DNA of 39,744 nt. Source: Alphaproteobacteria bacterium. GTDB taxonomy: Bacteria > Pseudomonadota > Alphaproteobacteria > JAPYRI01. The notes beneath the pieces are model-generated. The model searched no databases. It saw only the letters and a program-made list of their open reading frames with translations, and had not been told where the DNA came from. A program made the position numbers and the translations under genes. This document shows, piece by piece, positions 17,360-26,171 of the stretch. Location: NCBI GenBank assembly GCA_029941135.1, contig JAPYRI010000018.1, positions 1-39,744 on the forward strand, written 5' to 3'. Within the stretch, counting starts at the first letter, position 1. Every line of letters starts with the position of its first letter.

Positions 17360-19242
17360 GCAGATTTCCGGGAGTGGCCCCGTCTCACGTAGCCAAGCAC
17401 GGCTGTGAGAGCTGCCGGGGTCATGCCGGGAATGCGGGCAGCAGCCCCCAATGTTTCGGGCCGAACTTGTTCCAATTTTTCCCGGGCTTCATTGGATAAA
17501 CTATGGATTTGTGTGTAGTCAATTTCTGGGTCTATCCGTAATGTCTCATCACGGCGAAAGGCGATTACATCGGCCTCTTGGCGCCCCAGATACCCTGCGT
17601 ACTGCGCTTCCACTTCCAATTGTTCAACGATGTCCGGCCGCAGCTCCCGCAGCTCAGGCCACCGGTCCGCGAGTCGCGCAAGAGTCATGCCGGGATACAC
17701 CAGCAATTCCATAACCGATCGTCGTACGCCATCCAGATTGATCGCAATGCCAAATTTCCGGGCCTGATTGGGCGTCATGTTTAATTGACCTGCCTGCTGC
17801 CTGGCCGCTGCGAGGGCTTCCATTTTACGGCCAAACTGTGTGGCCCTTCGGGTATCGATGCACCCGATGGCGAGACCCCGGGGTGTGAGCCGTTGATCAG
17901 CATTATCAGCGCGCAATGTTAAGCGGTATTCTGCCCGCGACGTGAACATGCGATAGGGTTCGGACGTTCCCCGTGTAGTCAGATCATCAACCATGACCCC
18001 CAGATACCCTTCCGCCCGGTCGATGGTAAAGGGGTTGCCGCCTCCCGCCGACAGGGCTGCGTTGACGCCCGCCAAAATACCCTGGGCAGCAGCTTCTTCG
18101 TACCCCGTCGTTCCATTAATTTGACCCGCCAAATAGAGGCCCGGAATGCGCCTGGTCTCCAAAGATTGGGTCAATTCCCGTGGGTCGACGAAGTCGTATT
18201 CGATGGCATAGCCCGGGCGGAGTATTTTGGCATTCTGCAGCCCAGGAATGGTTGCGATCATTTGTTTTTGAACATCTACGGGCAGGGATGTGGATATGCC
18301 ATTTGGATAGACGGTGGGATCATTCAATCCTTCCGGTTCAAGAAATATCTGATGGCTATTCCGTTCCGCGAAACGGACAACTTTATCCTCGATTGACGGA
18401 CAATACCGGGGACCATTTGATTGTATTTGCCCACTATAAATGGGTGATTTAGTCAAATTTTCGCGAATGAGGTCGTGGGTTTTTACGGTTGTGCCGGTGA
18501 GGTGACAACTGATCTGTGGGGTGGTGATTTGCTCCGTCAAGAACGATAAGGGCACCGGTTCCGGGTCGCCCGGTTGTTCTTTGAGCGATGTCCAGTCAAT
18601 GGTCCGGCCGTCCAATCGCGGTGGTGTCCCCGTTTTCAGCCGGCCCATATTGAACCCGGCCCGGGTGAGAGTCTCGGCCAATCCCAAAGAAGGTGCCTCA
18701 CCCACGCGGCCACCCGGCTGCTGATTCTGTCCCACGTGCATGATGCCCCGTAGGAACGTCCCTGTTGTGAGGATCACCCGGCCGGCCCGCCATTCACGGC
18801 CATCTTCCGCAGTCACCCCTGACGCCCGTGGGCACGATTCTGGTTTCCCGTTGGCTAAAATGAGGTCATGGGCCGTCGCCGCCCGAATATCCAGATTGTC
18901 CTGGGACTTGAGGTGGCTTTGAACTGCTGCCCGATACAGCGCGCGGTCTTGTTGGGCGCGTGGCCCGCGCACCGCCGGTCCTTTGCGGCGATTGAGCAAG
19001 CGGTATTGAATGCCGCCCTGATCAGCCGCCAACCCCATGACGCCACCAAGGGCGTCAATTTCACGAATGAGGTGACCTTTTCCCAAGCCCCCTATGGCTG
19101 GATTACACGACATTTCGCCAATCGTGTCGGTCCGATGGGTGAGCAACAAAGTTTGCGCCCCAAGACGCGCCGCCGCAGCCGCGGCTTCCACCCCAGCGTG
19201 ACCTCCTCCGATCACGATCACATCGTACATTTTTTGGTTCAT
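17356..19242 (-). CDS. mnmG: tRNA uridine-5-carboxymethylaminomethyl synthase subunit MnmG (GidA)
   Basis: With MnmE, this FAD protein installs the cmnm5 group on wobble U34 of certain tRNAs. From ATG 19242, with AGGA eight bases upstream, the protein has 628 aa; the frame runs on to 19275. The FAD-binding motif is [20 protein letters not shown], with [20 protein letters not shown] next. [15 protein letters not shown] holds a catalytic Cys, and [20 protein letters not shown] and [17 protein letters not shown] are family signatures. The C-terminal helical domain that contacts MnmE and tRNA is complete ([20 protein letters not shown]). It overlaps rsmG by four bases and lies downstream of mnmE, with a parS site between. 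Confidence 0.97.
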   Translation of the reverse strand: MNQKMYDVIVIGGGHAGVEAAAAAARLGAQTLLLTHRTDTIGEMSCNPAIGGLGKGHLIREIDALGGVMGLAADQGGIQYRLLNRRKGPAVRGPRAQQDRALYRAAVQSHLKSQDNLDIRAATAHDLILANGKPESCPRASGVTAEDGREWRAGRVILTTGTFLRGIMHVGQNQQPGGRVGEAPSLGLAETLTRAGFNMGRLKTGTPPRLDGRTIDWTSLKEQPGDPEPVPLSFLTEQITTPQISCHLTGTTVKTHDLIRENLTKSPIYSGQIQSNGPRYCPSIEDKVVRFAERNSHQIFLEPEGLNDPTVYPNGISTSLPVDVQKQMIATIPGLQNAKILRPGYAIEYDFVDPRELTQSLETRRIPGLYLAGQINGTTGYEEAAAQGILAGVNAALSAGGGNPFTIDRAEGYLGVMVDDLTTRGTSEPYRMFTSRAEYRLTLRADNADQRLTPRGLAIGCIDTRRATQFGRKMEALAAARQQAGQLNMTPNQARKFGIAINLDGVRRSVMELLVYPGMTLARLADRWPELRELRPDIVEQLEVEAQYAGYLGRQEADVIAFRRDETLRIDPEIDYTQIHSLSNEAREKLEQVRPETLGAAARIPGMTPAALTAVLGYVRRGHSRKSA

Positions 19243-19356
19243 GTGGAATATCCTGGCGCGGCTCAAGACGCGCAAGCGGCCGGTACTTTAGGGTCGCACT
19301 GTGCAGATGTCAAAAATTTGACCGCTGAACGAAAGCAAAACTTCTCAGGGCCACCG

Positions 19357-19372
19357 TGTTTCACGTGAAACA
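19357..19372. promoter_or_regulatory. parS: parS site 2, between mnmE and mnmG
   Basis: This is a second perfect TGTTTCACGTGAAACA palindrome. It lies in the 222-base gap between the mnmE stop and the mnmG start, 2072 bases from parS site 1. Two such sites next to parAB mark the ParB loading zone. Confidence 0.95.
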
Positions 19373-19464
19373 AATTCGATCGAAGCCGCCTGAATCGACT
19401 TCGCGGGCCTGCATCGAAGTATCTGCCGCATTCCGGGCCGGCCAAAATTTGCCGGTTTCAGTCT

Positions 19465-20841
19465 CTACTTGCCGATACAAAACTCGGCAAACACTTGGTC
19501 CAAGACATCCTCTACATCGATCTGGCCGGTAATTTGACCGAGACAGCGGGTGGCCAATCGAAGCTCCTCGGCCGCAAGTTCACTCATATTCGGGGTTTGT
19601 GCGACAACATTTGTAAACCGATCCATGGCATCCATGCAGTCTTCGAGGGCCCTGCGGTGCCTAGCTCGGGTGAGGCTCGGCCCGGGCCCTGAGACCAGAC
19701 GGTCCGCCACCCTGGCCTCAAGCGCCACAAGGAAGTCTTCCATACCGGCCCCGGTGTTGACCGACAGAGGCCAAGTTCCGGAGCCTGGGGGTAATCCATC
19801 GGCCAGCTCCACCACCCCGACAGGCTCATCCAGCAGGTCAATCTTGTTGACAACTATCATCGCGATTTCATCCACTTGGTCACGGGTGTGCACGTCCATA
19901 TGGGGCCACTCCTGGGCATCAAACATGACAACTTTAAGGTCGGCAGCGGCGGCTTTCTTTCTCGCCCGAAACATTCCTTCCCGCTCGACCGGGTCTTCGC
20001 TCAGCCCCCGCAAGCCCGCCGTATCCGCCAATGTCACTGGAAATCCGCCGAGATCCATATGAACTTCGATGACGTCCCGGGTGGTCCCTGCCAGGTCCGA
20101 AACGATTGCCGCGTCCCGCCGGGCAAGGGCGTTCAACAAACTCGATTTTCCCGCATTGGGTGGCCCGACAATGGCCACATAAACCCCGTCGCGCAGGCGC
20201 TCACCACGATGATCATCATTCAGATGACTCCCGACATCCTGTTGTAACGCACTAATCTGCTGTCCCACGTTACCCAATATGGCGTGCCTTTCGCCGGGGC
20301 TCAGTTCATCGTCGGGAAACTCAAGATCTGCCTCCAGGTGGGCCAAACCGATGATCAGACGATCCCGCCAACCTTGGTAGAGACCGGCGAGGGCACCATC
20401 CATCTGCCGCAAGGCTTGGCGGCGCTGGGCCTCGGTCTCCGCGTTAATAAGGTCGGCGAGACCCTCGGCGCGGGTCAGATCAAGCTTGCCATTGTCGAAT
20501 GCCCTGCGGGCGAATGCCCCGGCCTCCGCCGGCCGGAACCCCGGCAGGCCAGCCAAGGCCGCGAAGAGAGCCGCGACGACAGCACGCCCCCCGTGGACTT
20601 GAAATTCGGCAACATCTTCGCCGGTGAAACTTTCGGGGCCCGGAAACCACAGCACCAATCCCCGGTCTATCAGACGACCCCCGTCGGGCCATCGGAGGGT
20701 CCGTAAGGCCGCAAATCTCGGGGCGGGGAGAGCGCCAGACAGAGCTATTATCGCCTCCCCGGCCCCAGGGCCGGAGACTCGCACGACGGCGACGCCGCTG
20801 CGCCCGGCGCCACTCGACAAGGCATAAATGGTCGTGTCCAT
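19465..20841 (-). CDS. mnmE: tRNA modification GTPase MnmE (TrmE)
   Basis: MnmE works with MnmG in the wobble-uridine modification. The protein has 458 aa. The N-terminal tetrahydrofolate-binding domain starts MDTTIYALSSGAGRSGVAVV and includes SFTGEDVAEFQVHGG. The G domain sits in the middle: P-loop GPPNAGKS (226-233), then DLAGTTRDVIEVHMDLGGFP, DTAGLRGLSEDPVEREG and the NKID motif. The C-terminus ends in CIGK, the family motif with the Cys needed for modification. ATG 20841 is the natural start. It is the first gene of the mnmE-mnmG-rsmG-parA-parB run. Confidence 0.97.
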   Translation of the reverse strand: MDTTIYALSSGAGRSGVAVVRVSGPGAGEAIIALSGALPAPRFAALRTLRWPDGGRLIDRGLVLWFPGPESFTGEDVAEFQVHGGRAVVAALFAALAGLPGFRPAEAGAFARRAFDNGKLDLTRAEGLADLINAETEAQRRQALRQMDGALAGLYQGWRDRLIIGLAHLEADLEFPDDELSPGERHAILGNVGQQISALQQDVGSHLNDDHRGERLRDGVYVAIVGPPNAGKSSLLNALARRDAAIVSDLAGTTRDVIEVHMDLGGFPVTLADTAGLRGLSEDPVEREGMFRARKKAAAADLKVVMFDAQEWPHMDVHTRDQVDEIAMIVVNKIDLLDEPVGVVELADGLPPGSGTWPLSVNTGAGMEDFLVALEARVADRLVSGPGPSLTRARHRRALEDCMDAMDRFTNVVAQTPNMSELAAEELRLATRCLGQITGQIDVEDVLDQVFAEFCIGK

Positions 20842-20940
20842 ACCCTCAGGGACTCCGCTGTTTTCTGTTTATCGCCCCGACCACCTATGCCGACCCTAAG
20901 CCCCGCGCGGCTTCGACCCCCATTCGACTTCGTTCCCGTG

Positions 20941-21291
20941 CTATTTCGGTCTCTGTCCGGGGGTGAGCATCAGACGCGCCACCCGGCCGCCATCACGCAC
21001 GTGAACCTCAAGGATCTCGTCCACATCCGCTTGACTGTCATAGCGGTACCACACCCCCTCCGGATATATCACCAGGGTGGGGCCCAATTCGCACCGATCC
21101 AGGCATCCACTCGCATTGATGCGGACCGGCCGCATTTTCATTTCCTTGGCACGGGCTTTCATGTAGCCCCGTAACTCCAGCGAACCCTTGTCCCGGCAAC
21201 ACCCGCGTGGATGACCGGTCTCGCGCTGATTGGTGCAGCAAAATACATGGCGCTGATAAAATTGCGGGGGATCGTCGGGGGGGTCGTTCAT
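20941..21291 (-). CDS. thioredoxin-like [2Fe-2S] ferredoxin-domain protein
   Basis: This small protein (116 aa) matches the (2Fe-2S) ferredoxin family with a thioredoxin-like fold. Candidate cluster ligands are Cys18 or Cys19 in HVFCCTNQRETGHPRGCC, Cys31 or Cys32, and Cys63 and Cys67 in SGCLDRCELGPTLVIYPEGV. The sequence WYRYDSQADVDEILEVHV is typical of the family. A soluble electron carrier is likely; the partner is unknown. It lies downstream of the DUF6489 gene on the same strand, with an AT-rich island between them, and upstream of mnmE. Confidence 0.88.
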   Translation of the reverse strand: MNDPPDDPPQFYQRHVFCCTNQRETGHPRGCCRDKGSLELRGYMKARAKEMKMRPVRINASGCLDRCELGPTLVIYPEGVWYRYDSQADVDEILEVHVRDGGRVARLMLTPGQRPK

Positions 21292-21298
21292 GGCGCCA

Positions 21299-21362
21299 CT
21301 ATTCTATAATACACATATTTATTGGTAAATATTATATATTACAATTATCATGTGTATATTAC
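21299..21362. repeat. AT-rich island with long inverted repeat
   Basis: This stretch is overwhelmingly A+T in an otherwise GC-rich region. An eight-base perfect inverted repeat, ATACACAT (21309-21316) and ATGTGTAT (21350-21357), encloses AT-rich sequence. On the minus strand it lies between the end of the DUF6489 gene and the start of the ferredoxin-like gene. It could be the promoter region of the latter or a structured transcript end. Confidence 0.5.
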
Positions 21363-21609
21363 TCCGATTTTGGGTCACTTTTTACCCCCGCTGCCGACCA
21401 GAAATTTTTCATGGTCTGCTCCCCGCCGGATACGTCACCACCCCCGAACCAGGGTTTCATCAGGCTCTCCGGATCCATGGTGCCGACGCTCGCACGTATT
21501 CGATCCATCATCTCTTCAGTGGCATTTTTTGCAGCTTGGTCAGATCCGGTAGACCGAGAAACGACCGCGCCTCCATCGTCGTACATTCCACCTCGATTTT
21601 GATTTTCAT
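21359..21609 (-). pseudogene. DUF6489-type small protein, frameshifted at an A6 tract
   Basis: The frame from ATG 21609 encodes MKIKIEVECTTMEARSFLGL and PDLTKLQKMPLKR, then stops. An overlapping frame supplies the rest: NATEEMMDRIRASVG, TMDPESLMKPWFGG and QTMKNFWSAAG. Joined, this is an 83-aa protein that matches my memory of the DUF6489 family in its start, MDPE segment and length. The break lies at six As (minus strand; T6 at 21525-21530 on +). One missing A, or a -1 slip on the codons CAA-AAA, restores the family reading L-Q-K-N-A-T-E-E-M-M. So it may be a recent pseudogene, a sequencing error, or a gene using slippage. GAGGA lies upstream of the ATG. The family function is not known. Confidence 0.75.
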
Positions 21610-21835
21610 GTCGACACCGATCCTCCCCTTGTCGGCCCTCGTGGGCGCCCAAGATTTAACCTCGACCCTAGGGGATCGAATGCGCGCGCGCAACGACAGC
21701 ACAAGCATACGGCTCTCCGGGCCTGAACCTTGCTTGGAGTTTGACCCAATCGCAACCGCAGCTTACCTTGAAACCAACCACGAATAACCAGAATTTGACG
21801 ACTTCGACGCCGCCCCATCGCACCCGAAGGATGCC

Positions 21836-23890
21836 ATGAGCCGTAATCGCCTGCACGAAGAAACCAGCCCCTACCTGCTCCAGCACCGGGCCAATCCGGT
21901 CCACTGGCAGGCATGGGGCCCGGACGCGCTTGAACTTGCACGGTCGACCCAGCGGCCCATATTGCTCTCGATCGGCTACGCTGCGTGCCACTGGTGCCAC
22001 GTCATGGCGCACGAAAGTTTTGAAGATCCGGCCTGCGCCAATATCATGAATGAGCTCTTTGTGAACATTAAAGTGGATCGTGAAGAACGCCCGGACATCG
22101 ATGCTATCTATCAGTCCGCTTTGGTGTTTTTGGGCCAGCAGGGGGGCTGGCCGCTGACCATGTTCCTGACCCCGGAGGGAACGCCGTTCTGGGGCGGCAC
22201 CTATTTTCCCAACCCTGCCCGCTATGGCCGGCCGGGATTCCCCGACTTGTTGAGGCTCGTCAACGAGATTTTTCAATCCGACCCGGACACTGTCAAACAA
22301 AATTGTGAGGCCCTGGGCGGGGCCCTGGATCGGTTGGCGAAGAGCCCCACCCCCGGGGCTCTTTCACTGCAAGACCTGGATGCTTACGCACTCCGATCGC
22401 TCGAGGACATGGACACCGTGCATGGCGGCACCCTCGGCGCACCAAAATTTCCGCGTCCATTTCTTTATGAATTTTTGTGGCGGGGGTTTCTCCGCAGCGG
22501 TGATGCCCGGCTTAAAGCTGCGGTTACTGTGTCCTTGGATAACATTTGCCAGGGCGGTATTTACGACCACCTGGGCGGCGGCTTTTCGCGCTATTCAACG
22601 GACGAACGGTGGCTCGCGCCGCATTTCGAAAAAATGCTTTACGACAATGGTTCGCTGTTGGGGGTGTTGCGACTGGTGTGGCAGGAAACCCAAAGCCCGC
22701 TTTATGAAAGCCGCATCCGCGAGACGATAAATTGGCTGTTGCGCGAGATGGTCGCGGACGGCGGAGGATTCGCCGCCTCCCTGGACGCCGACAGTGAGGG
22801 CGTAGAAGGCCGCTTCTATGTGTGGTCGGCGGACGAAATTTCCGACCTGCTCGGGCCAGACGCAGATAAATTTAACGCGATTTATGACGTCACGCGGGGC
22901 GGCAATTGGGAAGAAGCCAACATTCTCAATCGCTTGCGCAAGCTTGCCTTGGAGCCGGCTGAAGTTGAAGCGGATCTTGCAGATTGCCGCCGGCGGTTGC
23001 TGGACCGCCGAGCACAACGGGAACGTCCCGGCTGGGACGACAAAGTCCTCACCGACTGGAATGGCTTGGCCATCCGGTCCCTCGCCCTAGCCGGCCAAAC
23101 TTTTGGCGAGCCCATGTGGATCGACACCGCCAAAGCCGCTTACCAATTTATTGTCGAGCATATGTCGAGCAGCGAAGCACCGGCCCGACTGTACCATAGT
23201 TTTAGGGCCGGACAGGCCAATCATACAGCGGTCCTTGATGACTATGTCAACATGACCGGTTCGGCTTTGGGCCTTCACGAGGTCACCGGGGACCCCACTT
23301 ATCTCGCGCACGCGCAAGCCTGGATCGACACCCTCGACCGCCATTATTTGGACGCGGAAAATGGCGGCTATTTTTTTACGGCTGATGACGCGGAAGCCCT
23401 GATCACGCGGACGCGCGCGGCCCTCGACAACGCGAGCCCGTCAGGGAATGGAGCGGTGGTCGGCTGGCTCGCTCGCCTCTATCACCTCACGGGAGAGGCC
23501 CGCTACCGGGACCGGGCCGACGAAATCATCAGCGCTTTTGCCGGTGACGCCCCCCGCATGTTTCACTCGCTGCAATCCTTGATGAACGGTTTTGAAGATT
23601 TGGCGAGCCCTGTGCAAGTGGCAGTCATCGGCGCACGCACGCATCCGGATACGGCAGCATTATTAGGGGCCCTGCAAGAGTTTTCACTTCCTCATCTGGT
23701 GCTCTCGGTGGTGACCCCCGGCGACTCGCTGCCCGCCAATCATCCGGCTACCGGCAAACTCCAAAACAACAGCGTCGCCACCGCCTATGTCTGCGTGGGC
23801 ACGACTTGCTCCCTCCCTATTACATCGATCGACGACCTGCGCACGCAATTGCGGGCGGCCGCGCCGTCCTCTGCCCATGGAGCCACTTAA
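21836..23890 (+). CDS. YyaL/DUF255 thioredoxin-domain protein
   Basis: This large protein (684 aa) belongs to the YyaL/SPATA20-like family: an N-terminal thioredoxin-like DUF255 domain followed by an alpha/alpha barrel resembling glycosyl hydrolases and epimerases. The start MSRNRLHEETSPYLLQHRAN and PVHWQAWG is diagnostic. The redox motif CHWCH sits in SIGYAACHWCHVMAHESFED. QQGGWPLTMFLTPEGTPFWG and GGTYFP follow. The barrel shows YDHLGGGFSRYSTDERWLAP, HFEKMLYDNGSLL and DWNGLAIRSLA. No signal peptide is present. The biological role is unproven. It leads a same-strand run with the ogt-type gene three bases downstream. Confidence 0.94.
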   Translation: MSRNRLHEETSPYLLQHRANPVHWQAWGPDALELARSTQRPILLSIGYAACHWCHVMAHESFEDPACANIMNELFVNIKVDREERPDIDAIYQSALVFLGQQGGWPLTMFLTPEGTPFWGGTYFPNPARYGRPGFPDLLRLVNEIFQSDPDTVKQNCEALGGALDRLAKSPTPGALSLQDLDAYALRSLEDMDTVHGGTLGAPKFPRPFLYEFLWRGFLRSGDARLKAAVTVSLDNICQGGIYDHLGGGFSRYSTDERWLAPHFEKMLYDNGSLLGVLRLVWQETQSPLYESRIRETINWLLREMVADGGGFAASLDADSEGVEGRFYVWSADEISDLLGPDADKFNAIYDVTRGGNWEEANILNRLRKLALEPAEVEADLADCRRRLLDRRAQRERPGWDDKVLTDWNGLAIRSLALAGQTFGEPMWIDTAKAAYQFIVEHMSSSEAPARLYHSFRAGQANHTAVLDDYVNMTGSALGLHEVTGDPTYLAHAQAWIDTLDRHYLDAENGGYFFTADDAEALITRTRAALDNASPSGNGAVVGWLARLYHLTGEARYRDRADEIISAFAGDAPRMFHSLQSLMNGFEDLASPVQVAVIGARTHPDTAALLGALQEFSLPHLVLSVVTPGDSLPANHPATGKLQNNSVATAYVCVGTTCSLPITSIDDLRTQLRAAAPSSAHGAT

Positions 23891-23893
23891 GCC

Positions 23894-24370
23894 ATGCCAC
23901 AGCTTTCCCTTCGTAGTCCCATCGGCGACCTTTCAGTAAGCGAGGAAGCGGGCGTTATCGTGGCCCTTGATTGGGGTTGGGGATCGCAACAGCAAGCGAC
24001 GCCCCTCTTGCGAGCGGCCAAGCGTCAGCTGGACTGCTATTTCGATGGCACGCCGATGACATTCGACCTGCCCCTCGCGCCCCAGGGCACCGCGTTTCAA
24101 GTGCGCGTGTGGGAGGCCATGACGGTCATCCCTTACGGCCGCACCCAAACCTACGGCGAGATTGCCCGCGACCTAAACTCTGGTCCTCGCCCGGTCGGAA
24201 CGGCGTGTGGACGCAATCCCATCCCCATCATCATTCCGTGCCATCGGGTCTTGGCGGCCGGTGGTGCTTTGGGCGGGTACTCCGGTGACGGCGGGCTCGA
24301 CACCAAGTTCGCGCTTTTGAGGCTTGAACGAGCTGATGGATTCGTGGACGCACTGCCGTTCGCGGTTTAG
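23894..24370 (+). CDS. ogt: methylated-DNA-protein cysteine methyltransferase
   Basis: This suicide repair enzyme moves alkyl groups from O6-alkylguanine to its own cysteine. The protein has 158 aa. The acceptor is Cys116 in IIIPCHRVLAAGGALGGYSG. The DNA-binding segment is GTAFQVRVWEAMTVIPYGRT followed by QTYGEIARDL and RPVGTACGRNP. The length fits the single-domain Ogt/MGMT type without an Ada regulatory part. It starts three bases after the YyaL-type gene, so the two are probably co-transcribed. The symbol reflects the best-fitting subfamily. Confidence 0.93.
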   Translation: MPQLSLRSPIGDLSVSEEAGVIVALDWGWGSQQQATPLLRAAKRQLDCYFDGTPMTFDLPLAPQGTAFQVRVWEAMTVIPYGRTQTYGEIARDLNSGPRPVGTACGRNPIPIIIPCHRVLAAGGALGGYSGDGGLDTKFALLRLERADGFVDALPFAV

Positions 24371-24445
24371 TGACAACCGCAACCCCAATCGCTAGAGTTC
24401 TGCGCCCGAGCGTCACAGCTCGGTAACCACAGGGGAGATGGCGTG

Positions 24446-25144
24446 ATGAGCGGACACGAGATTGACATTGCCTGCAGCGATGGCACCTTCACGGGATACC
24501 TGGCAACACCAGAGTCTGGCAGCGGGCCCGGAATTATCGTCATTCAGGAAATTTTCGGCGTTAACCAGGGCATCCGCCAAATGTGCGCCGATTACGCCGC
24601 CCAAGGGTACGTCGCGCTGGCGCCGGATTTGTTTTGGCGGCAAGAACCCGGTATCCAATTGACCGACCAGGCGGAGGCGGAGTGGGCGAGGGCATTTGAA
24701 TTGTTTCAAAGCTTCGATCTGGACAAGGGTGTCGACGACCTAAACGCAACACTCGAGCATTTACGGGGATTGTCCGAATGTACCGGCAAGGCCGGCTGCG
24801 TGGGTTTCTGTTTGGGCGGTCAACTCGCCTATCTGATGGCGTGCCGGACCATGATCAACGCCGCCGCCAGCTATTATGGCGTTTACATTCAGGATTATAT
24901 CGCCGAAGCCGCCAACATTGGTCAGCCGCTTATTTTGCACGTCGCCGAAAAGGACGAGTTTGTGCCGCCTGAAGCTCAAAAAATCATGGCCGATGGCCTG
25001 CAAGAGAACCCTCTCGTAACGCTACATAATTACCCCAACGATGATCATGCTTTCGCGCGGGTGGGGGGCAACCACTACAATGCCGCCAGCGCGCAAGCGG
25101 CAAACGACCGCACGCTGCAACTGTTTCCCACAAACTTGAGTTAG
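24446..25144 (+). CDS. dienelactone hydrolase family protein
   Basis: This is an alpha/beta hydrolase of the DLH family, 232 aa from ATG 24446, which follows AGGGGAG by eight bases; GTG 24443 is directly upstream. The catalytic triad is visible: nucleophile Cys122 in GCVGFCLGGQLAYLMA, Asp170 in HVAEKDEFVPPEA and His201 in NYPNDDHAFARVGG. Glu36 (IIVIQEIFGVNQGIR) is also conserved. The classical reaction hydrolyses dienelactone in chlorocatechol breakdown, but most chromosomal homologues have unknown substrates and no catabolic cluster surrounds this one. It is followed ten bases later by the quinone oxidoreductase gene. Confidence 0.92.
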   Translation: MSGHEIDIACSDGTFTGYLATPESGSGPGIIVIQEIFGVNQGIRQMCADYAAQGYVALAPDLFWRQEPGIQLTDQAEAEWARAFELFQSFDLDKGVDDLNATLEHLRGLSECTGKAGCVGFCLGGQLAYLMACRTMINAAASYYGVYIQDYIAEAANIGQPLILHVAEKDEFVPPEAQKIMADGLQENPLVTLHNYPNDDHAFARVGGNHYNAASAQAANDRTLQLFPTNLS

Positions 25145-25154
25145 GACGCGCACG

Positions 25155-26129
25155 ATGGTTATGGCCATACGTATCCACGAGACCGGTGGCACCGACGTTC
25201 TGCGGTGGGAAGAAGTTGATGTGGGGAGCCCGGGGCCCGGCGAGGCCCGCCTGCGGCAATCCGCGATTGGACTCAATTTCATCGACACCTACCATCGCAC
25301 CGGTCTCTACCCCATGCCTTTTCCGGCCATTCTGGGTGTCGAAGCCGCAGGCGTGGTTGAAGCGGTTGGCGAAAACGTGGCAACAGTGAAAGTCGGAGAT
25401 CGAGTGGCCTATACCGAAATGCCGCCCGGTGCTTATACCCAGGCGCGGATCATGCCGGCAGATCGCCTGGTCAAACTGCCCGACAGCATGGATGACCTAA
25501 CTGCCGGAGCCGCAATGTTAAAAGGTCTTACAGCGCAATTTCTCCTGCACCGAACCTATCCGGTTCAGCCCGGGGATACCATTCTCGTGCATGCCGCCGC
25601 GGGCGGGGTCGGGCTCATCATGTGCCAGTGGGCGAAGCACTTGGGTGCAACCGTCATCGGCACGGTGAGCTCGGAGGGAAAAGCCGCGCTTGCGCAAGCG
25701 CATGGTTGCGACCATCCAATCCTCTATACGCAGGAAAATTTCCGCGATCGGGTGATGGAATACACGGACGGGAAGGGGCTTCCCGTGGTCTATGATTCAG
25801 TTGGTAAAGACACCTTTATGGCCTCGCTCGATTGTCTGCGGCCGCTTGGCATGATGGTTACTTACGGCAATTCATCAGGCCCACCGCCTGAGATCAGCCC
25901 GCTGTTGCTTGCCCAAAAGGGCAGCCTGTTTCTCACCCGTCCGGTACTGATGGCTTATAATCAGGAGCGCGCTGCGCTGACGGCGGCAGCGGATGACCTG
26001 TTTGAGGTAATGAGCAGCGGTGCCGTCAAAGTGGAAGTGCGCCAAACGTACGCCCTCAAGGATGCCGCTCAGGCACAAGAAGATCTGGTCGCGCGCAGAA
26101 CCACCGGATCGTCTGTGTTGGTGCCCTAA
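25155..26129 (+). CDS. NADPH:quinone oxidoreductase (zeta-crystallin type)
   Basis: This is a medium-chain dehydrogenase/reductase without zinc, quinone oxidoreductase subgroup, 324 aa. The GroES-like N-terminal domain contains IGLNFIDTYHRTGLYPMPFP and ILGVEAAGVVEAVGE. The Rossmann fold shows ILVHAAAGGVGLIMCQWAKH, with the AAGGVG nucleotide-binding motif, and LGATVIGTVSSEGKAALAQA. VVYDSVGKDTFMASLDCLRP and VTYGNSSGPPP are typical of Qor. It probably reduces quinones or enones with NADPH. It closes the four-gene + strand run that starts at 21836 and converges with rho. Confidence 0.93.
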   Translation: MVMAIRIHETGGTDVLRWEEVDVGSPGPGEARLRQSAIGLNFIDTYHRTGLYPMPFPAILGVEAAGVVEAVGENVATVKVGDRVAYTEMPPGAYTQARIMPADRLVKLPDSMDDLTAGAAMLKGLTAQFLLHRTYPVQPGDTILVHAAAGGVGLIMCQWAKHLGATVIGTVSSEGKAALAQAHGCDHPILYTQENFRDRVMEYTDGKGLPVVYDSVGKDTFMASLDCLRPLGMMVTYGNSSGPPPEISPLLLAQKGSLFLTRPVLMAYNQERAALTAAADDLFEVMSSGAVKVEVRQTYALKDAAQAQEDLVARRTTGSSVLVP

Positions 26130-26171
26130 GCGGCGCTTAAGCGACACCCAGGCACTATTGCGGCACTCACA

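Noticed and set aside
26127-26143. TAAGCG-G-CGCTTA palindrome between the quinone oxidoreductase gene and rho
   Set aside because: The stem is short and no T tract follows on either strand, so it is not a convincing terminator.
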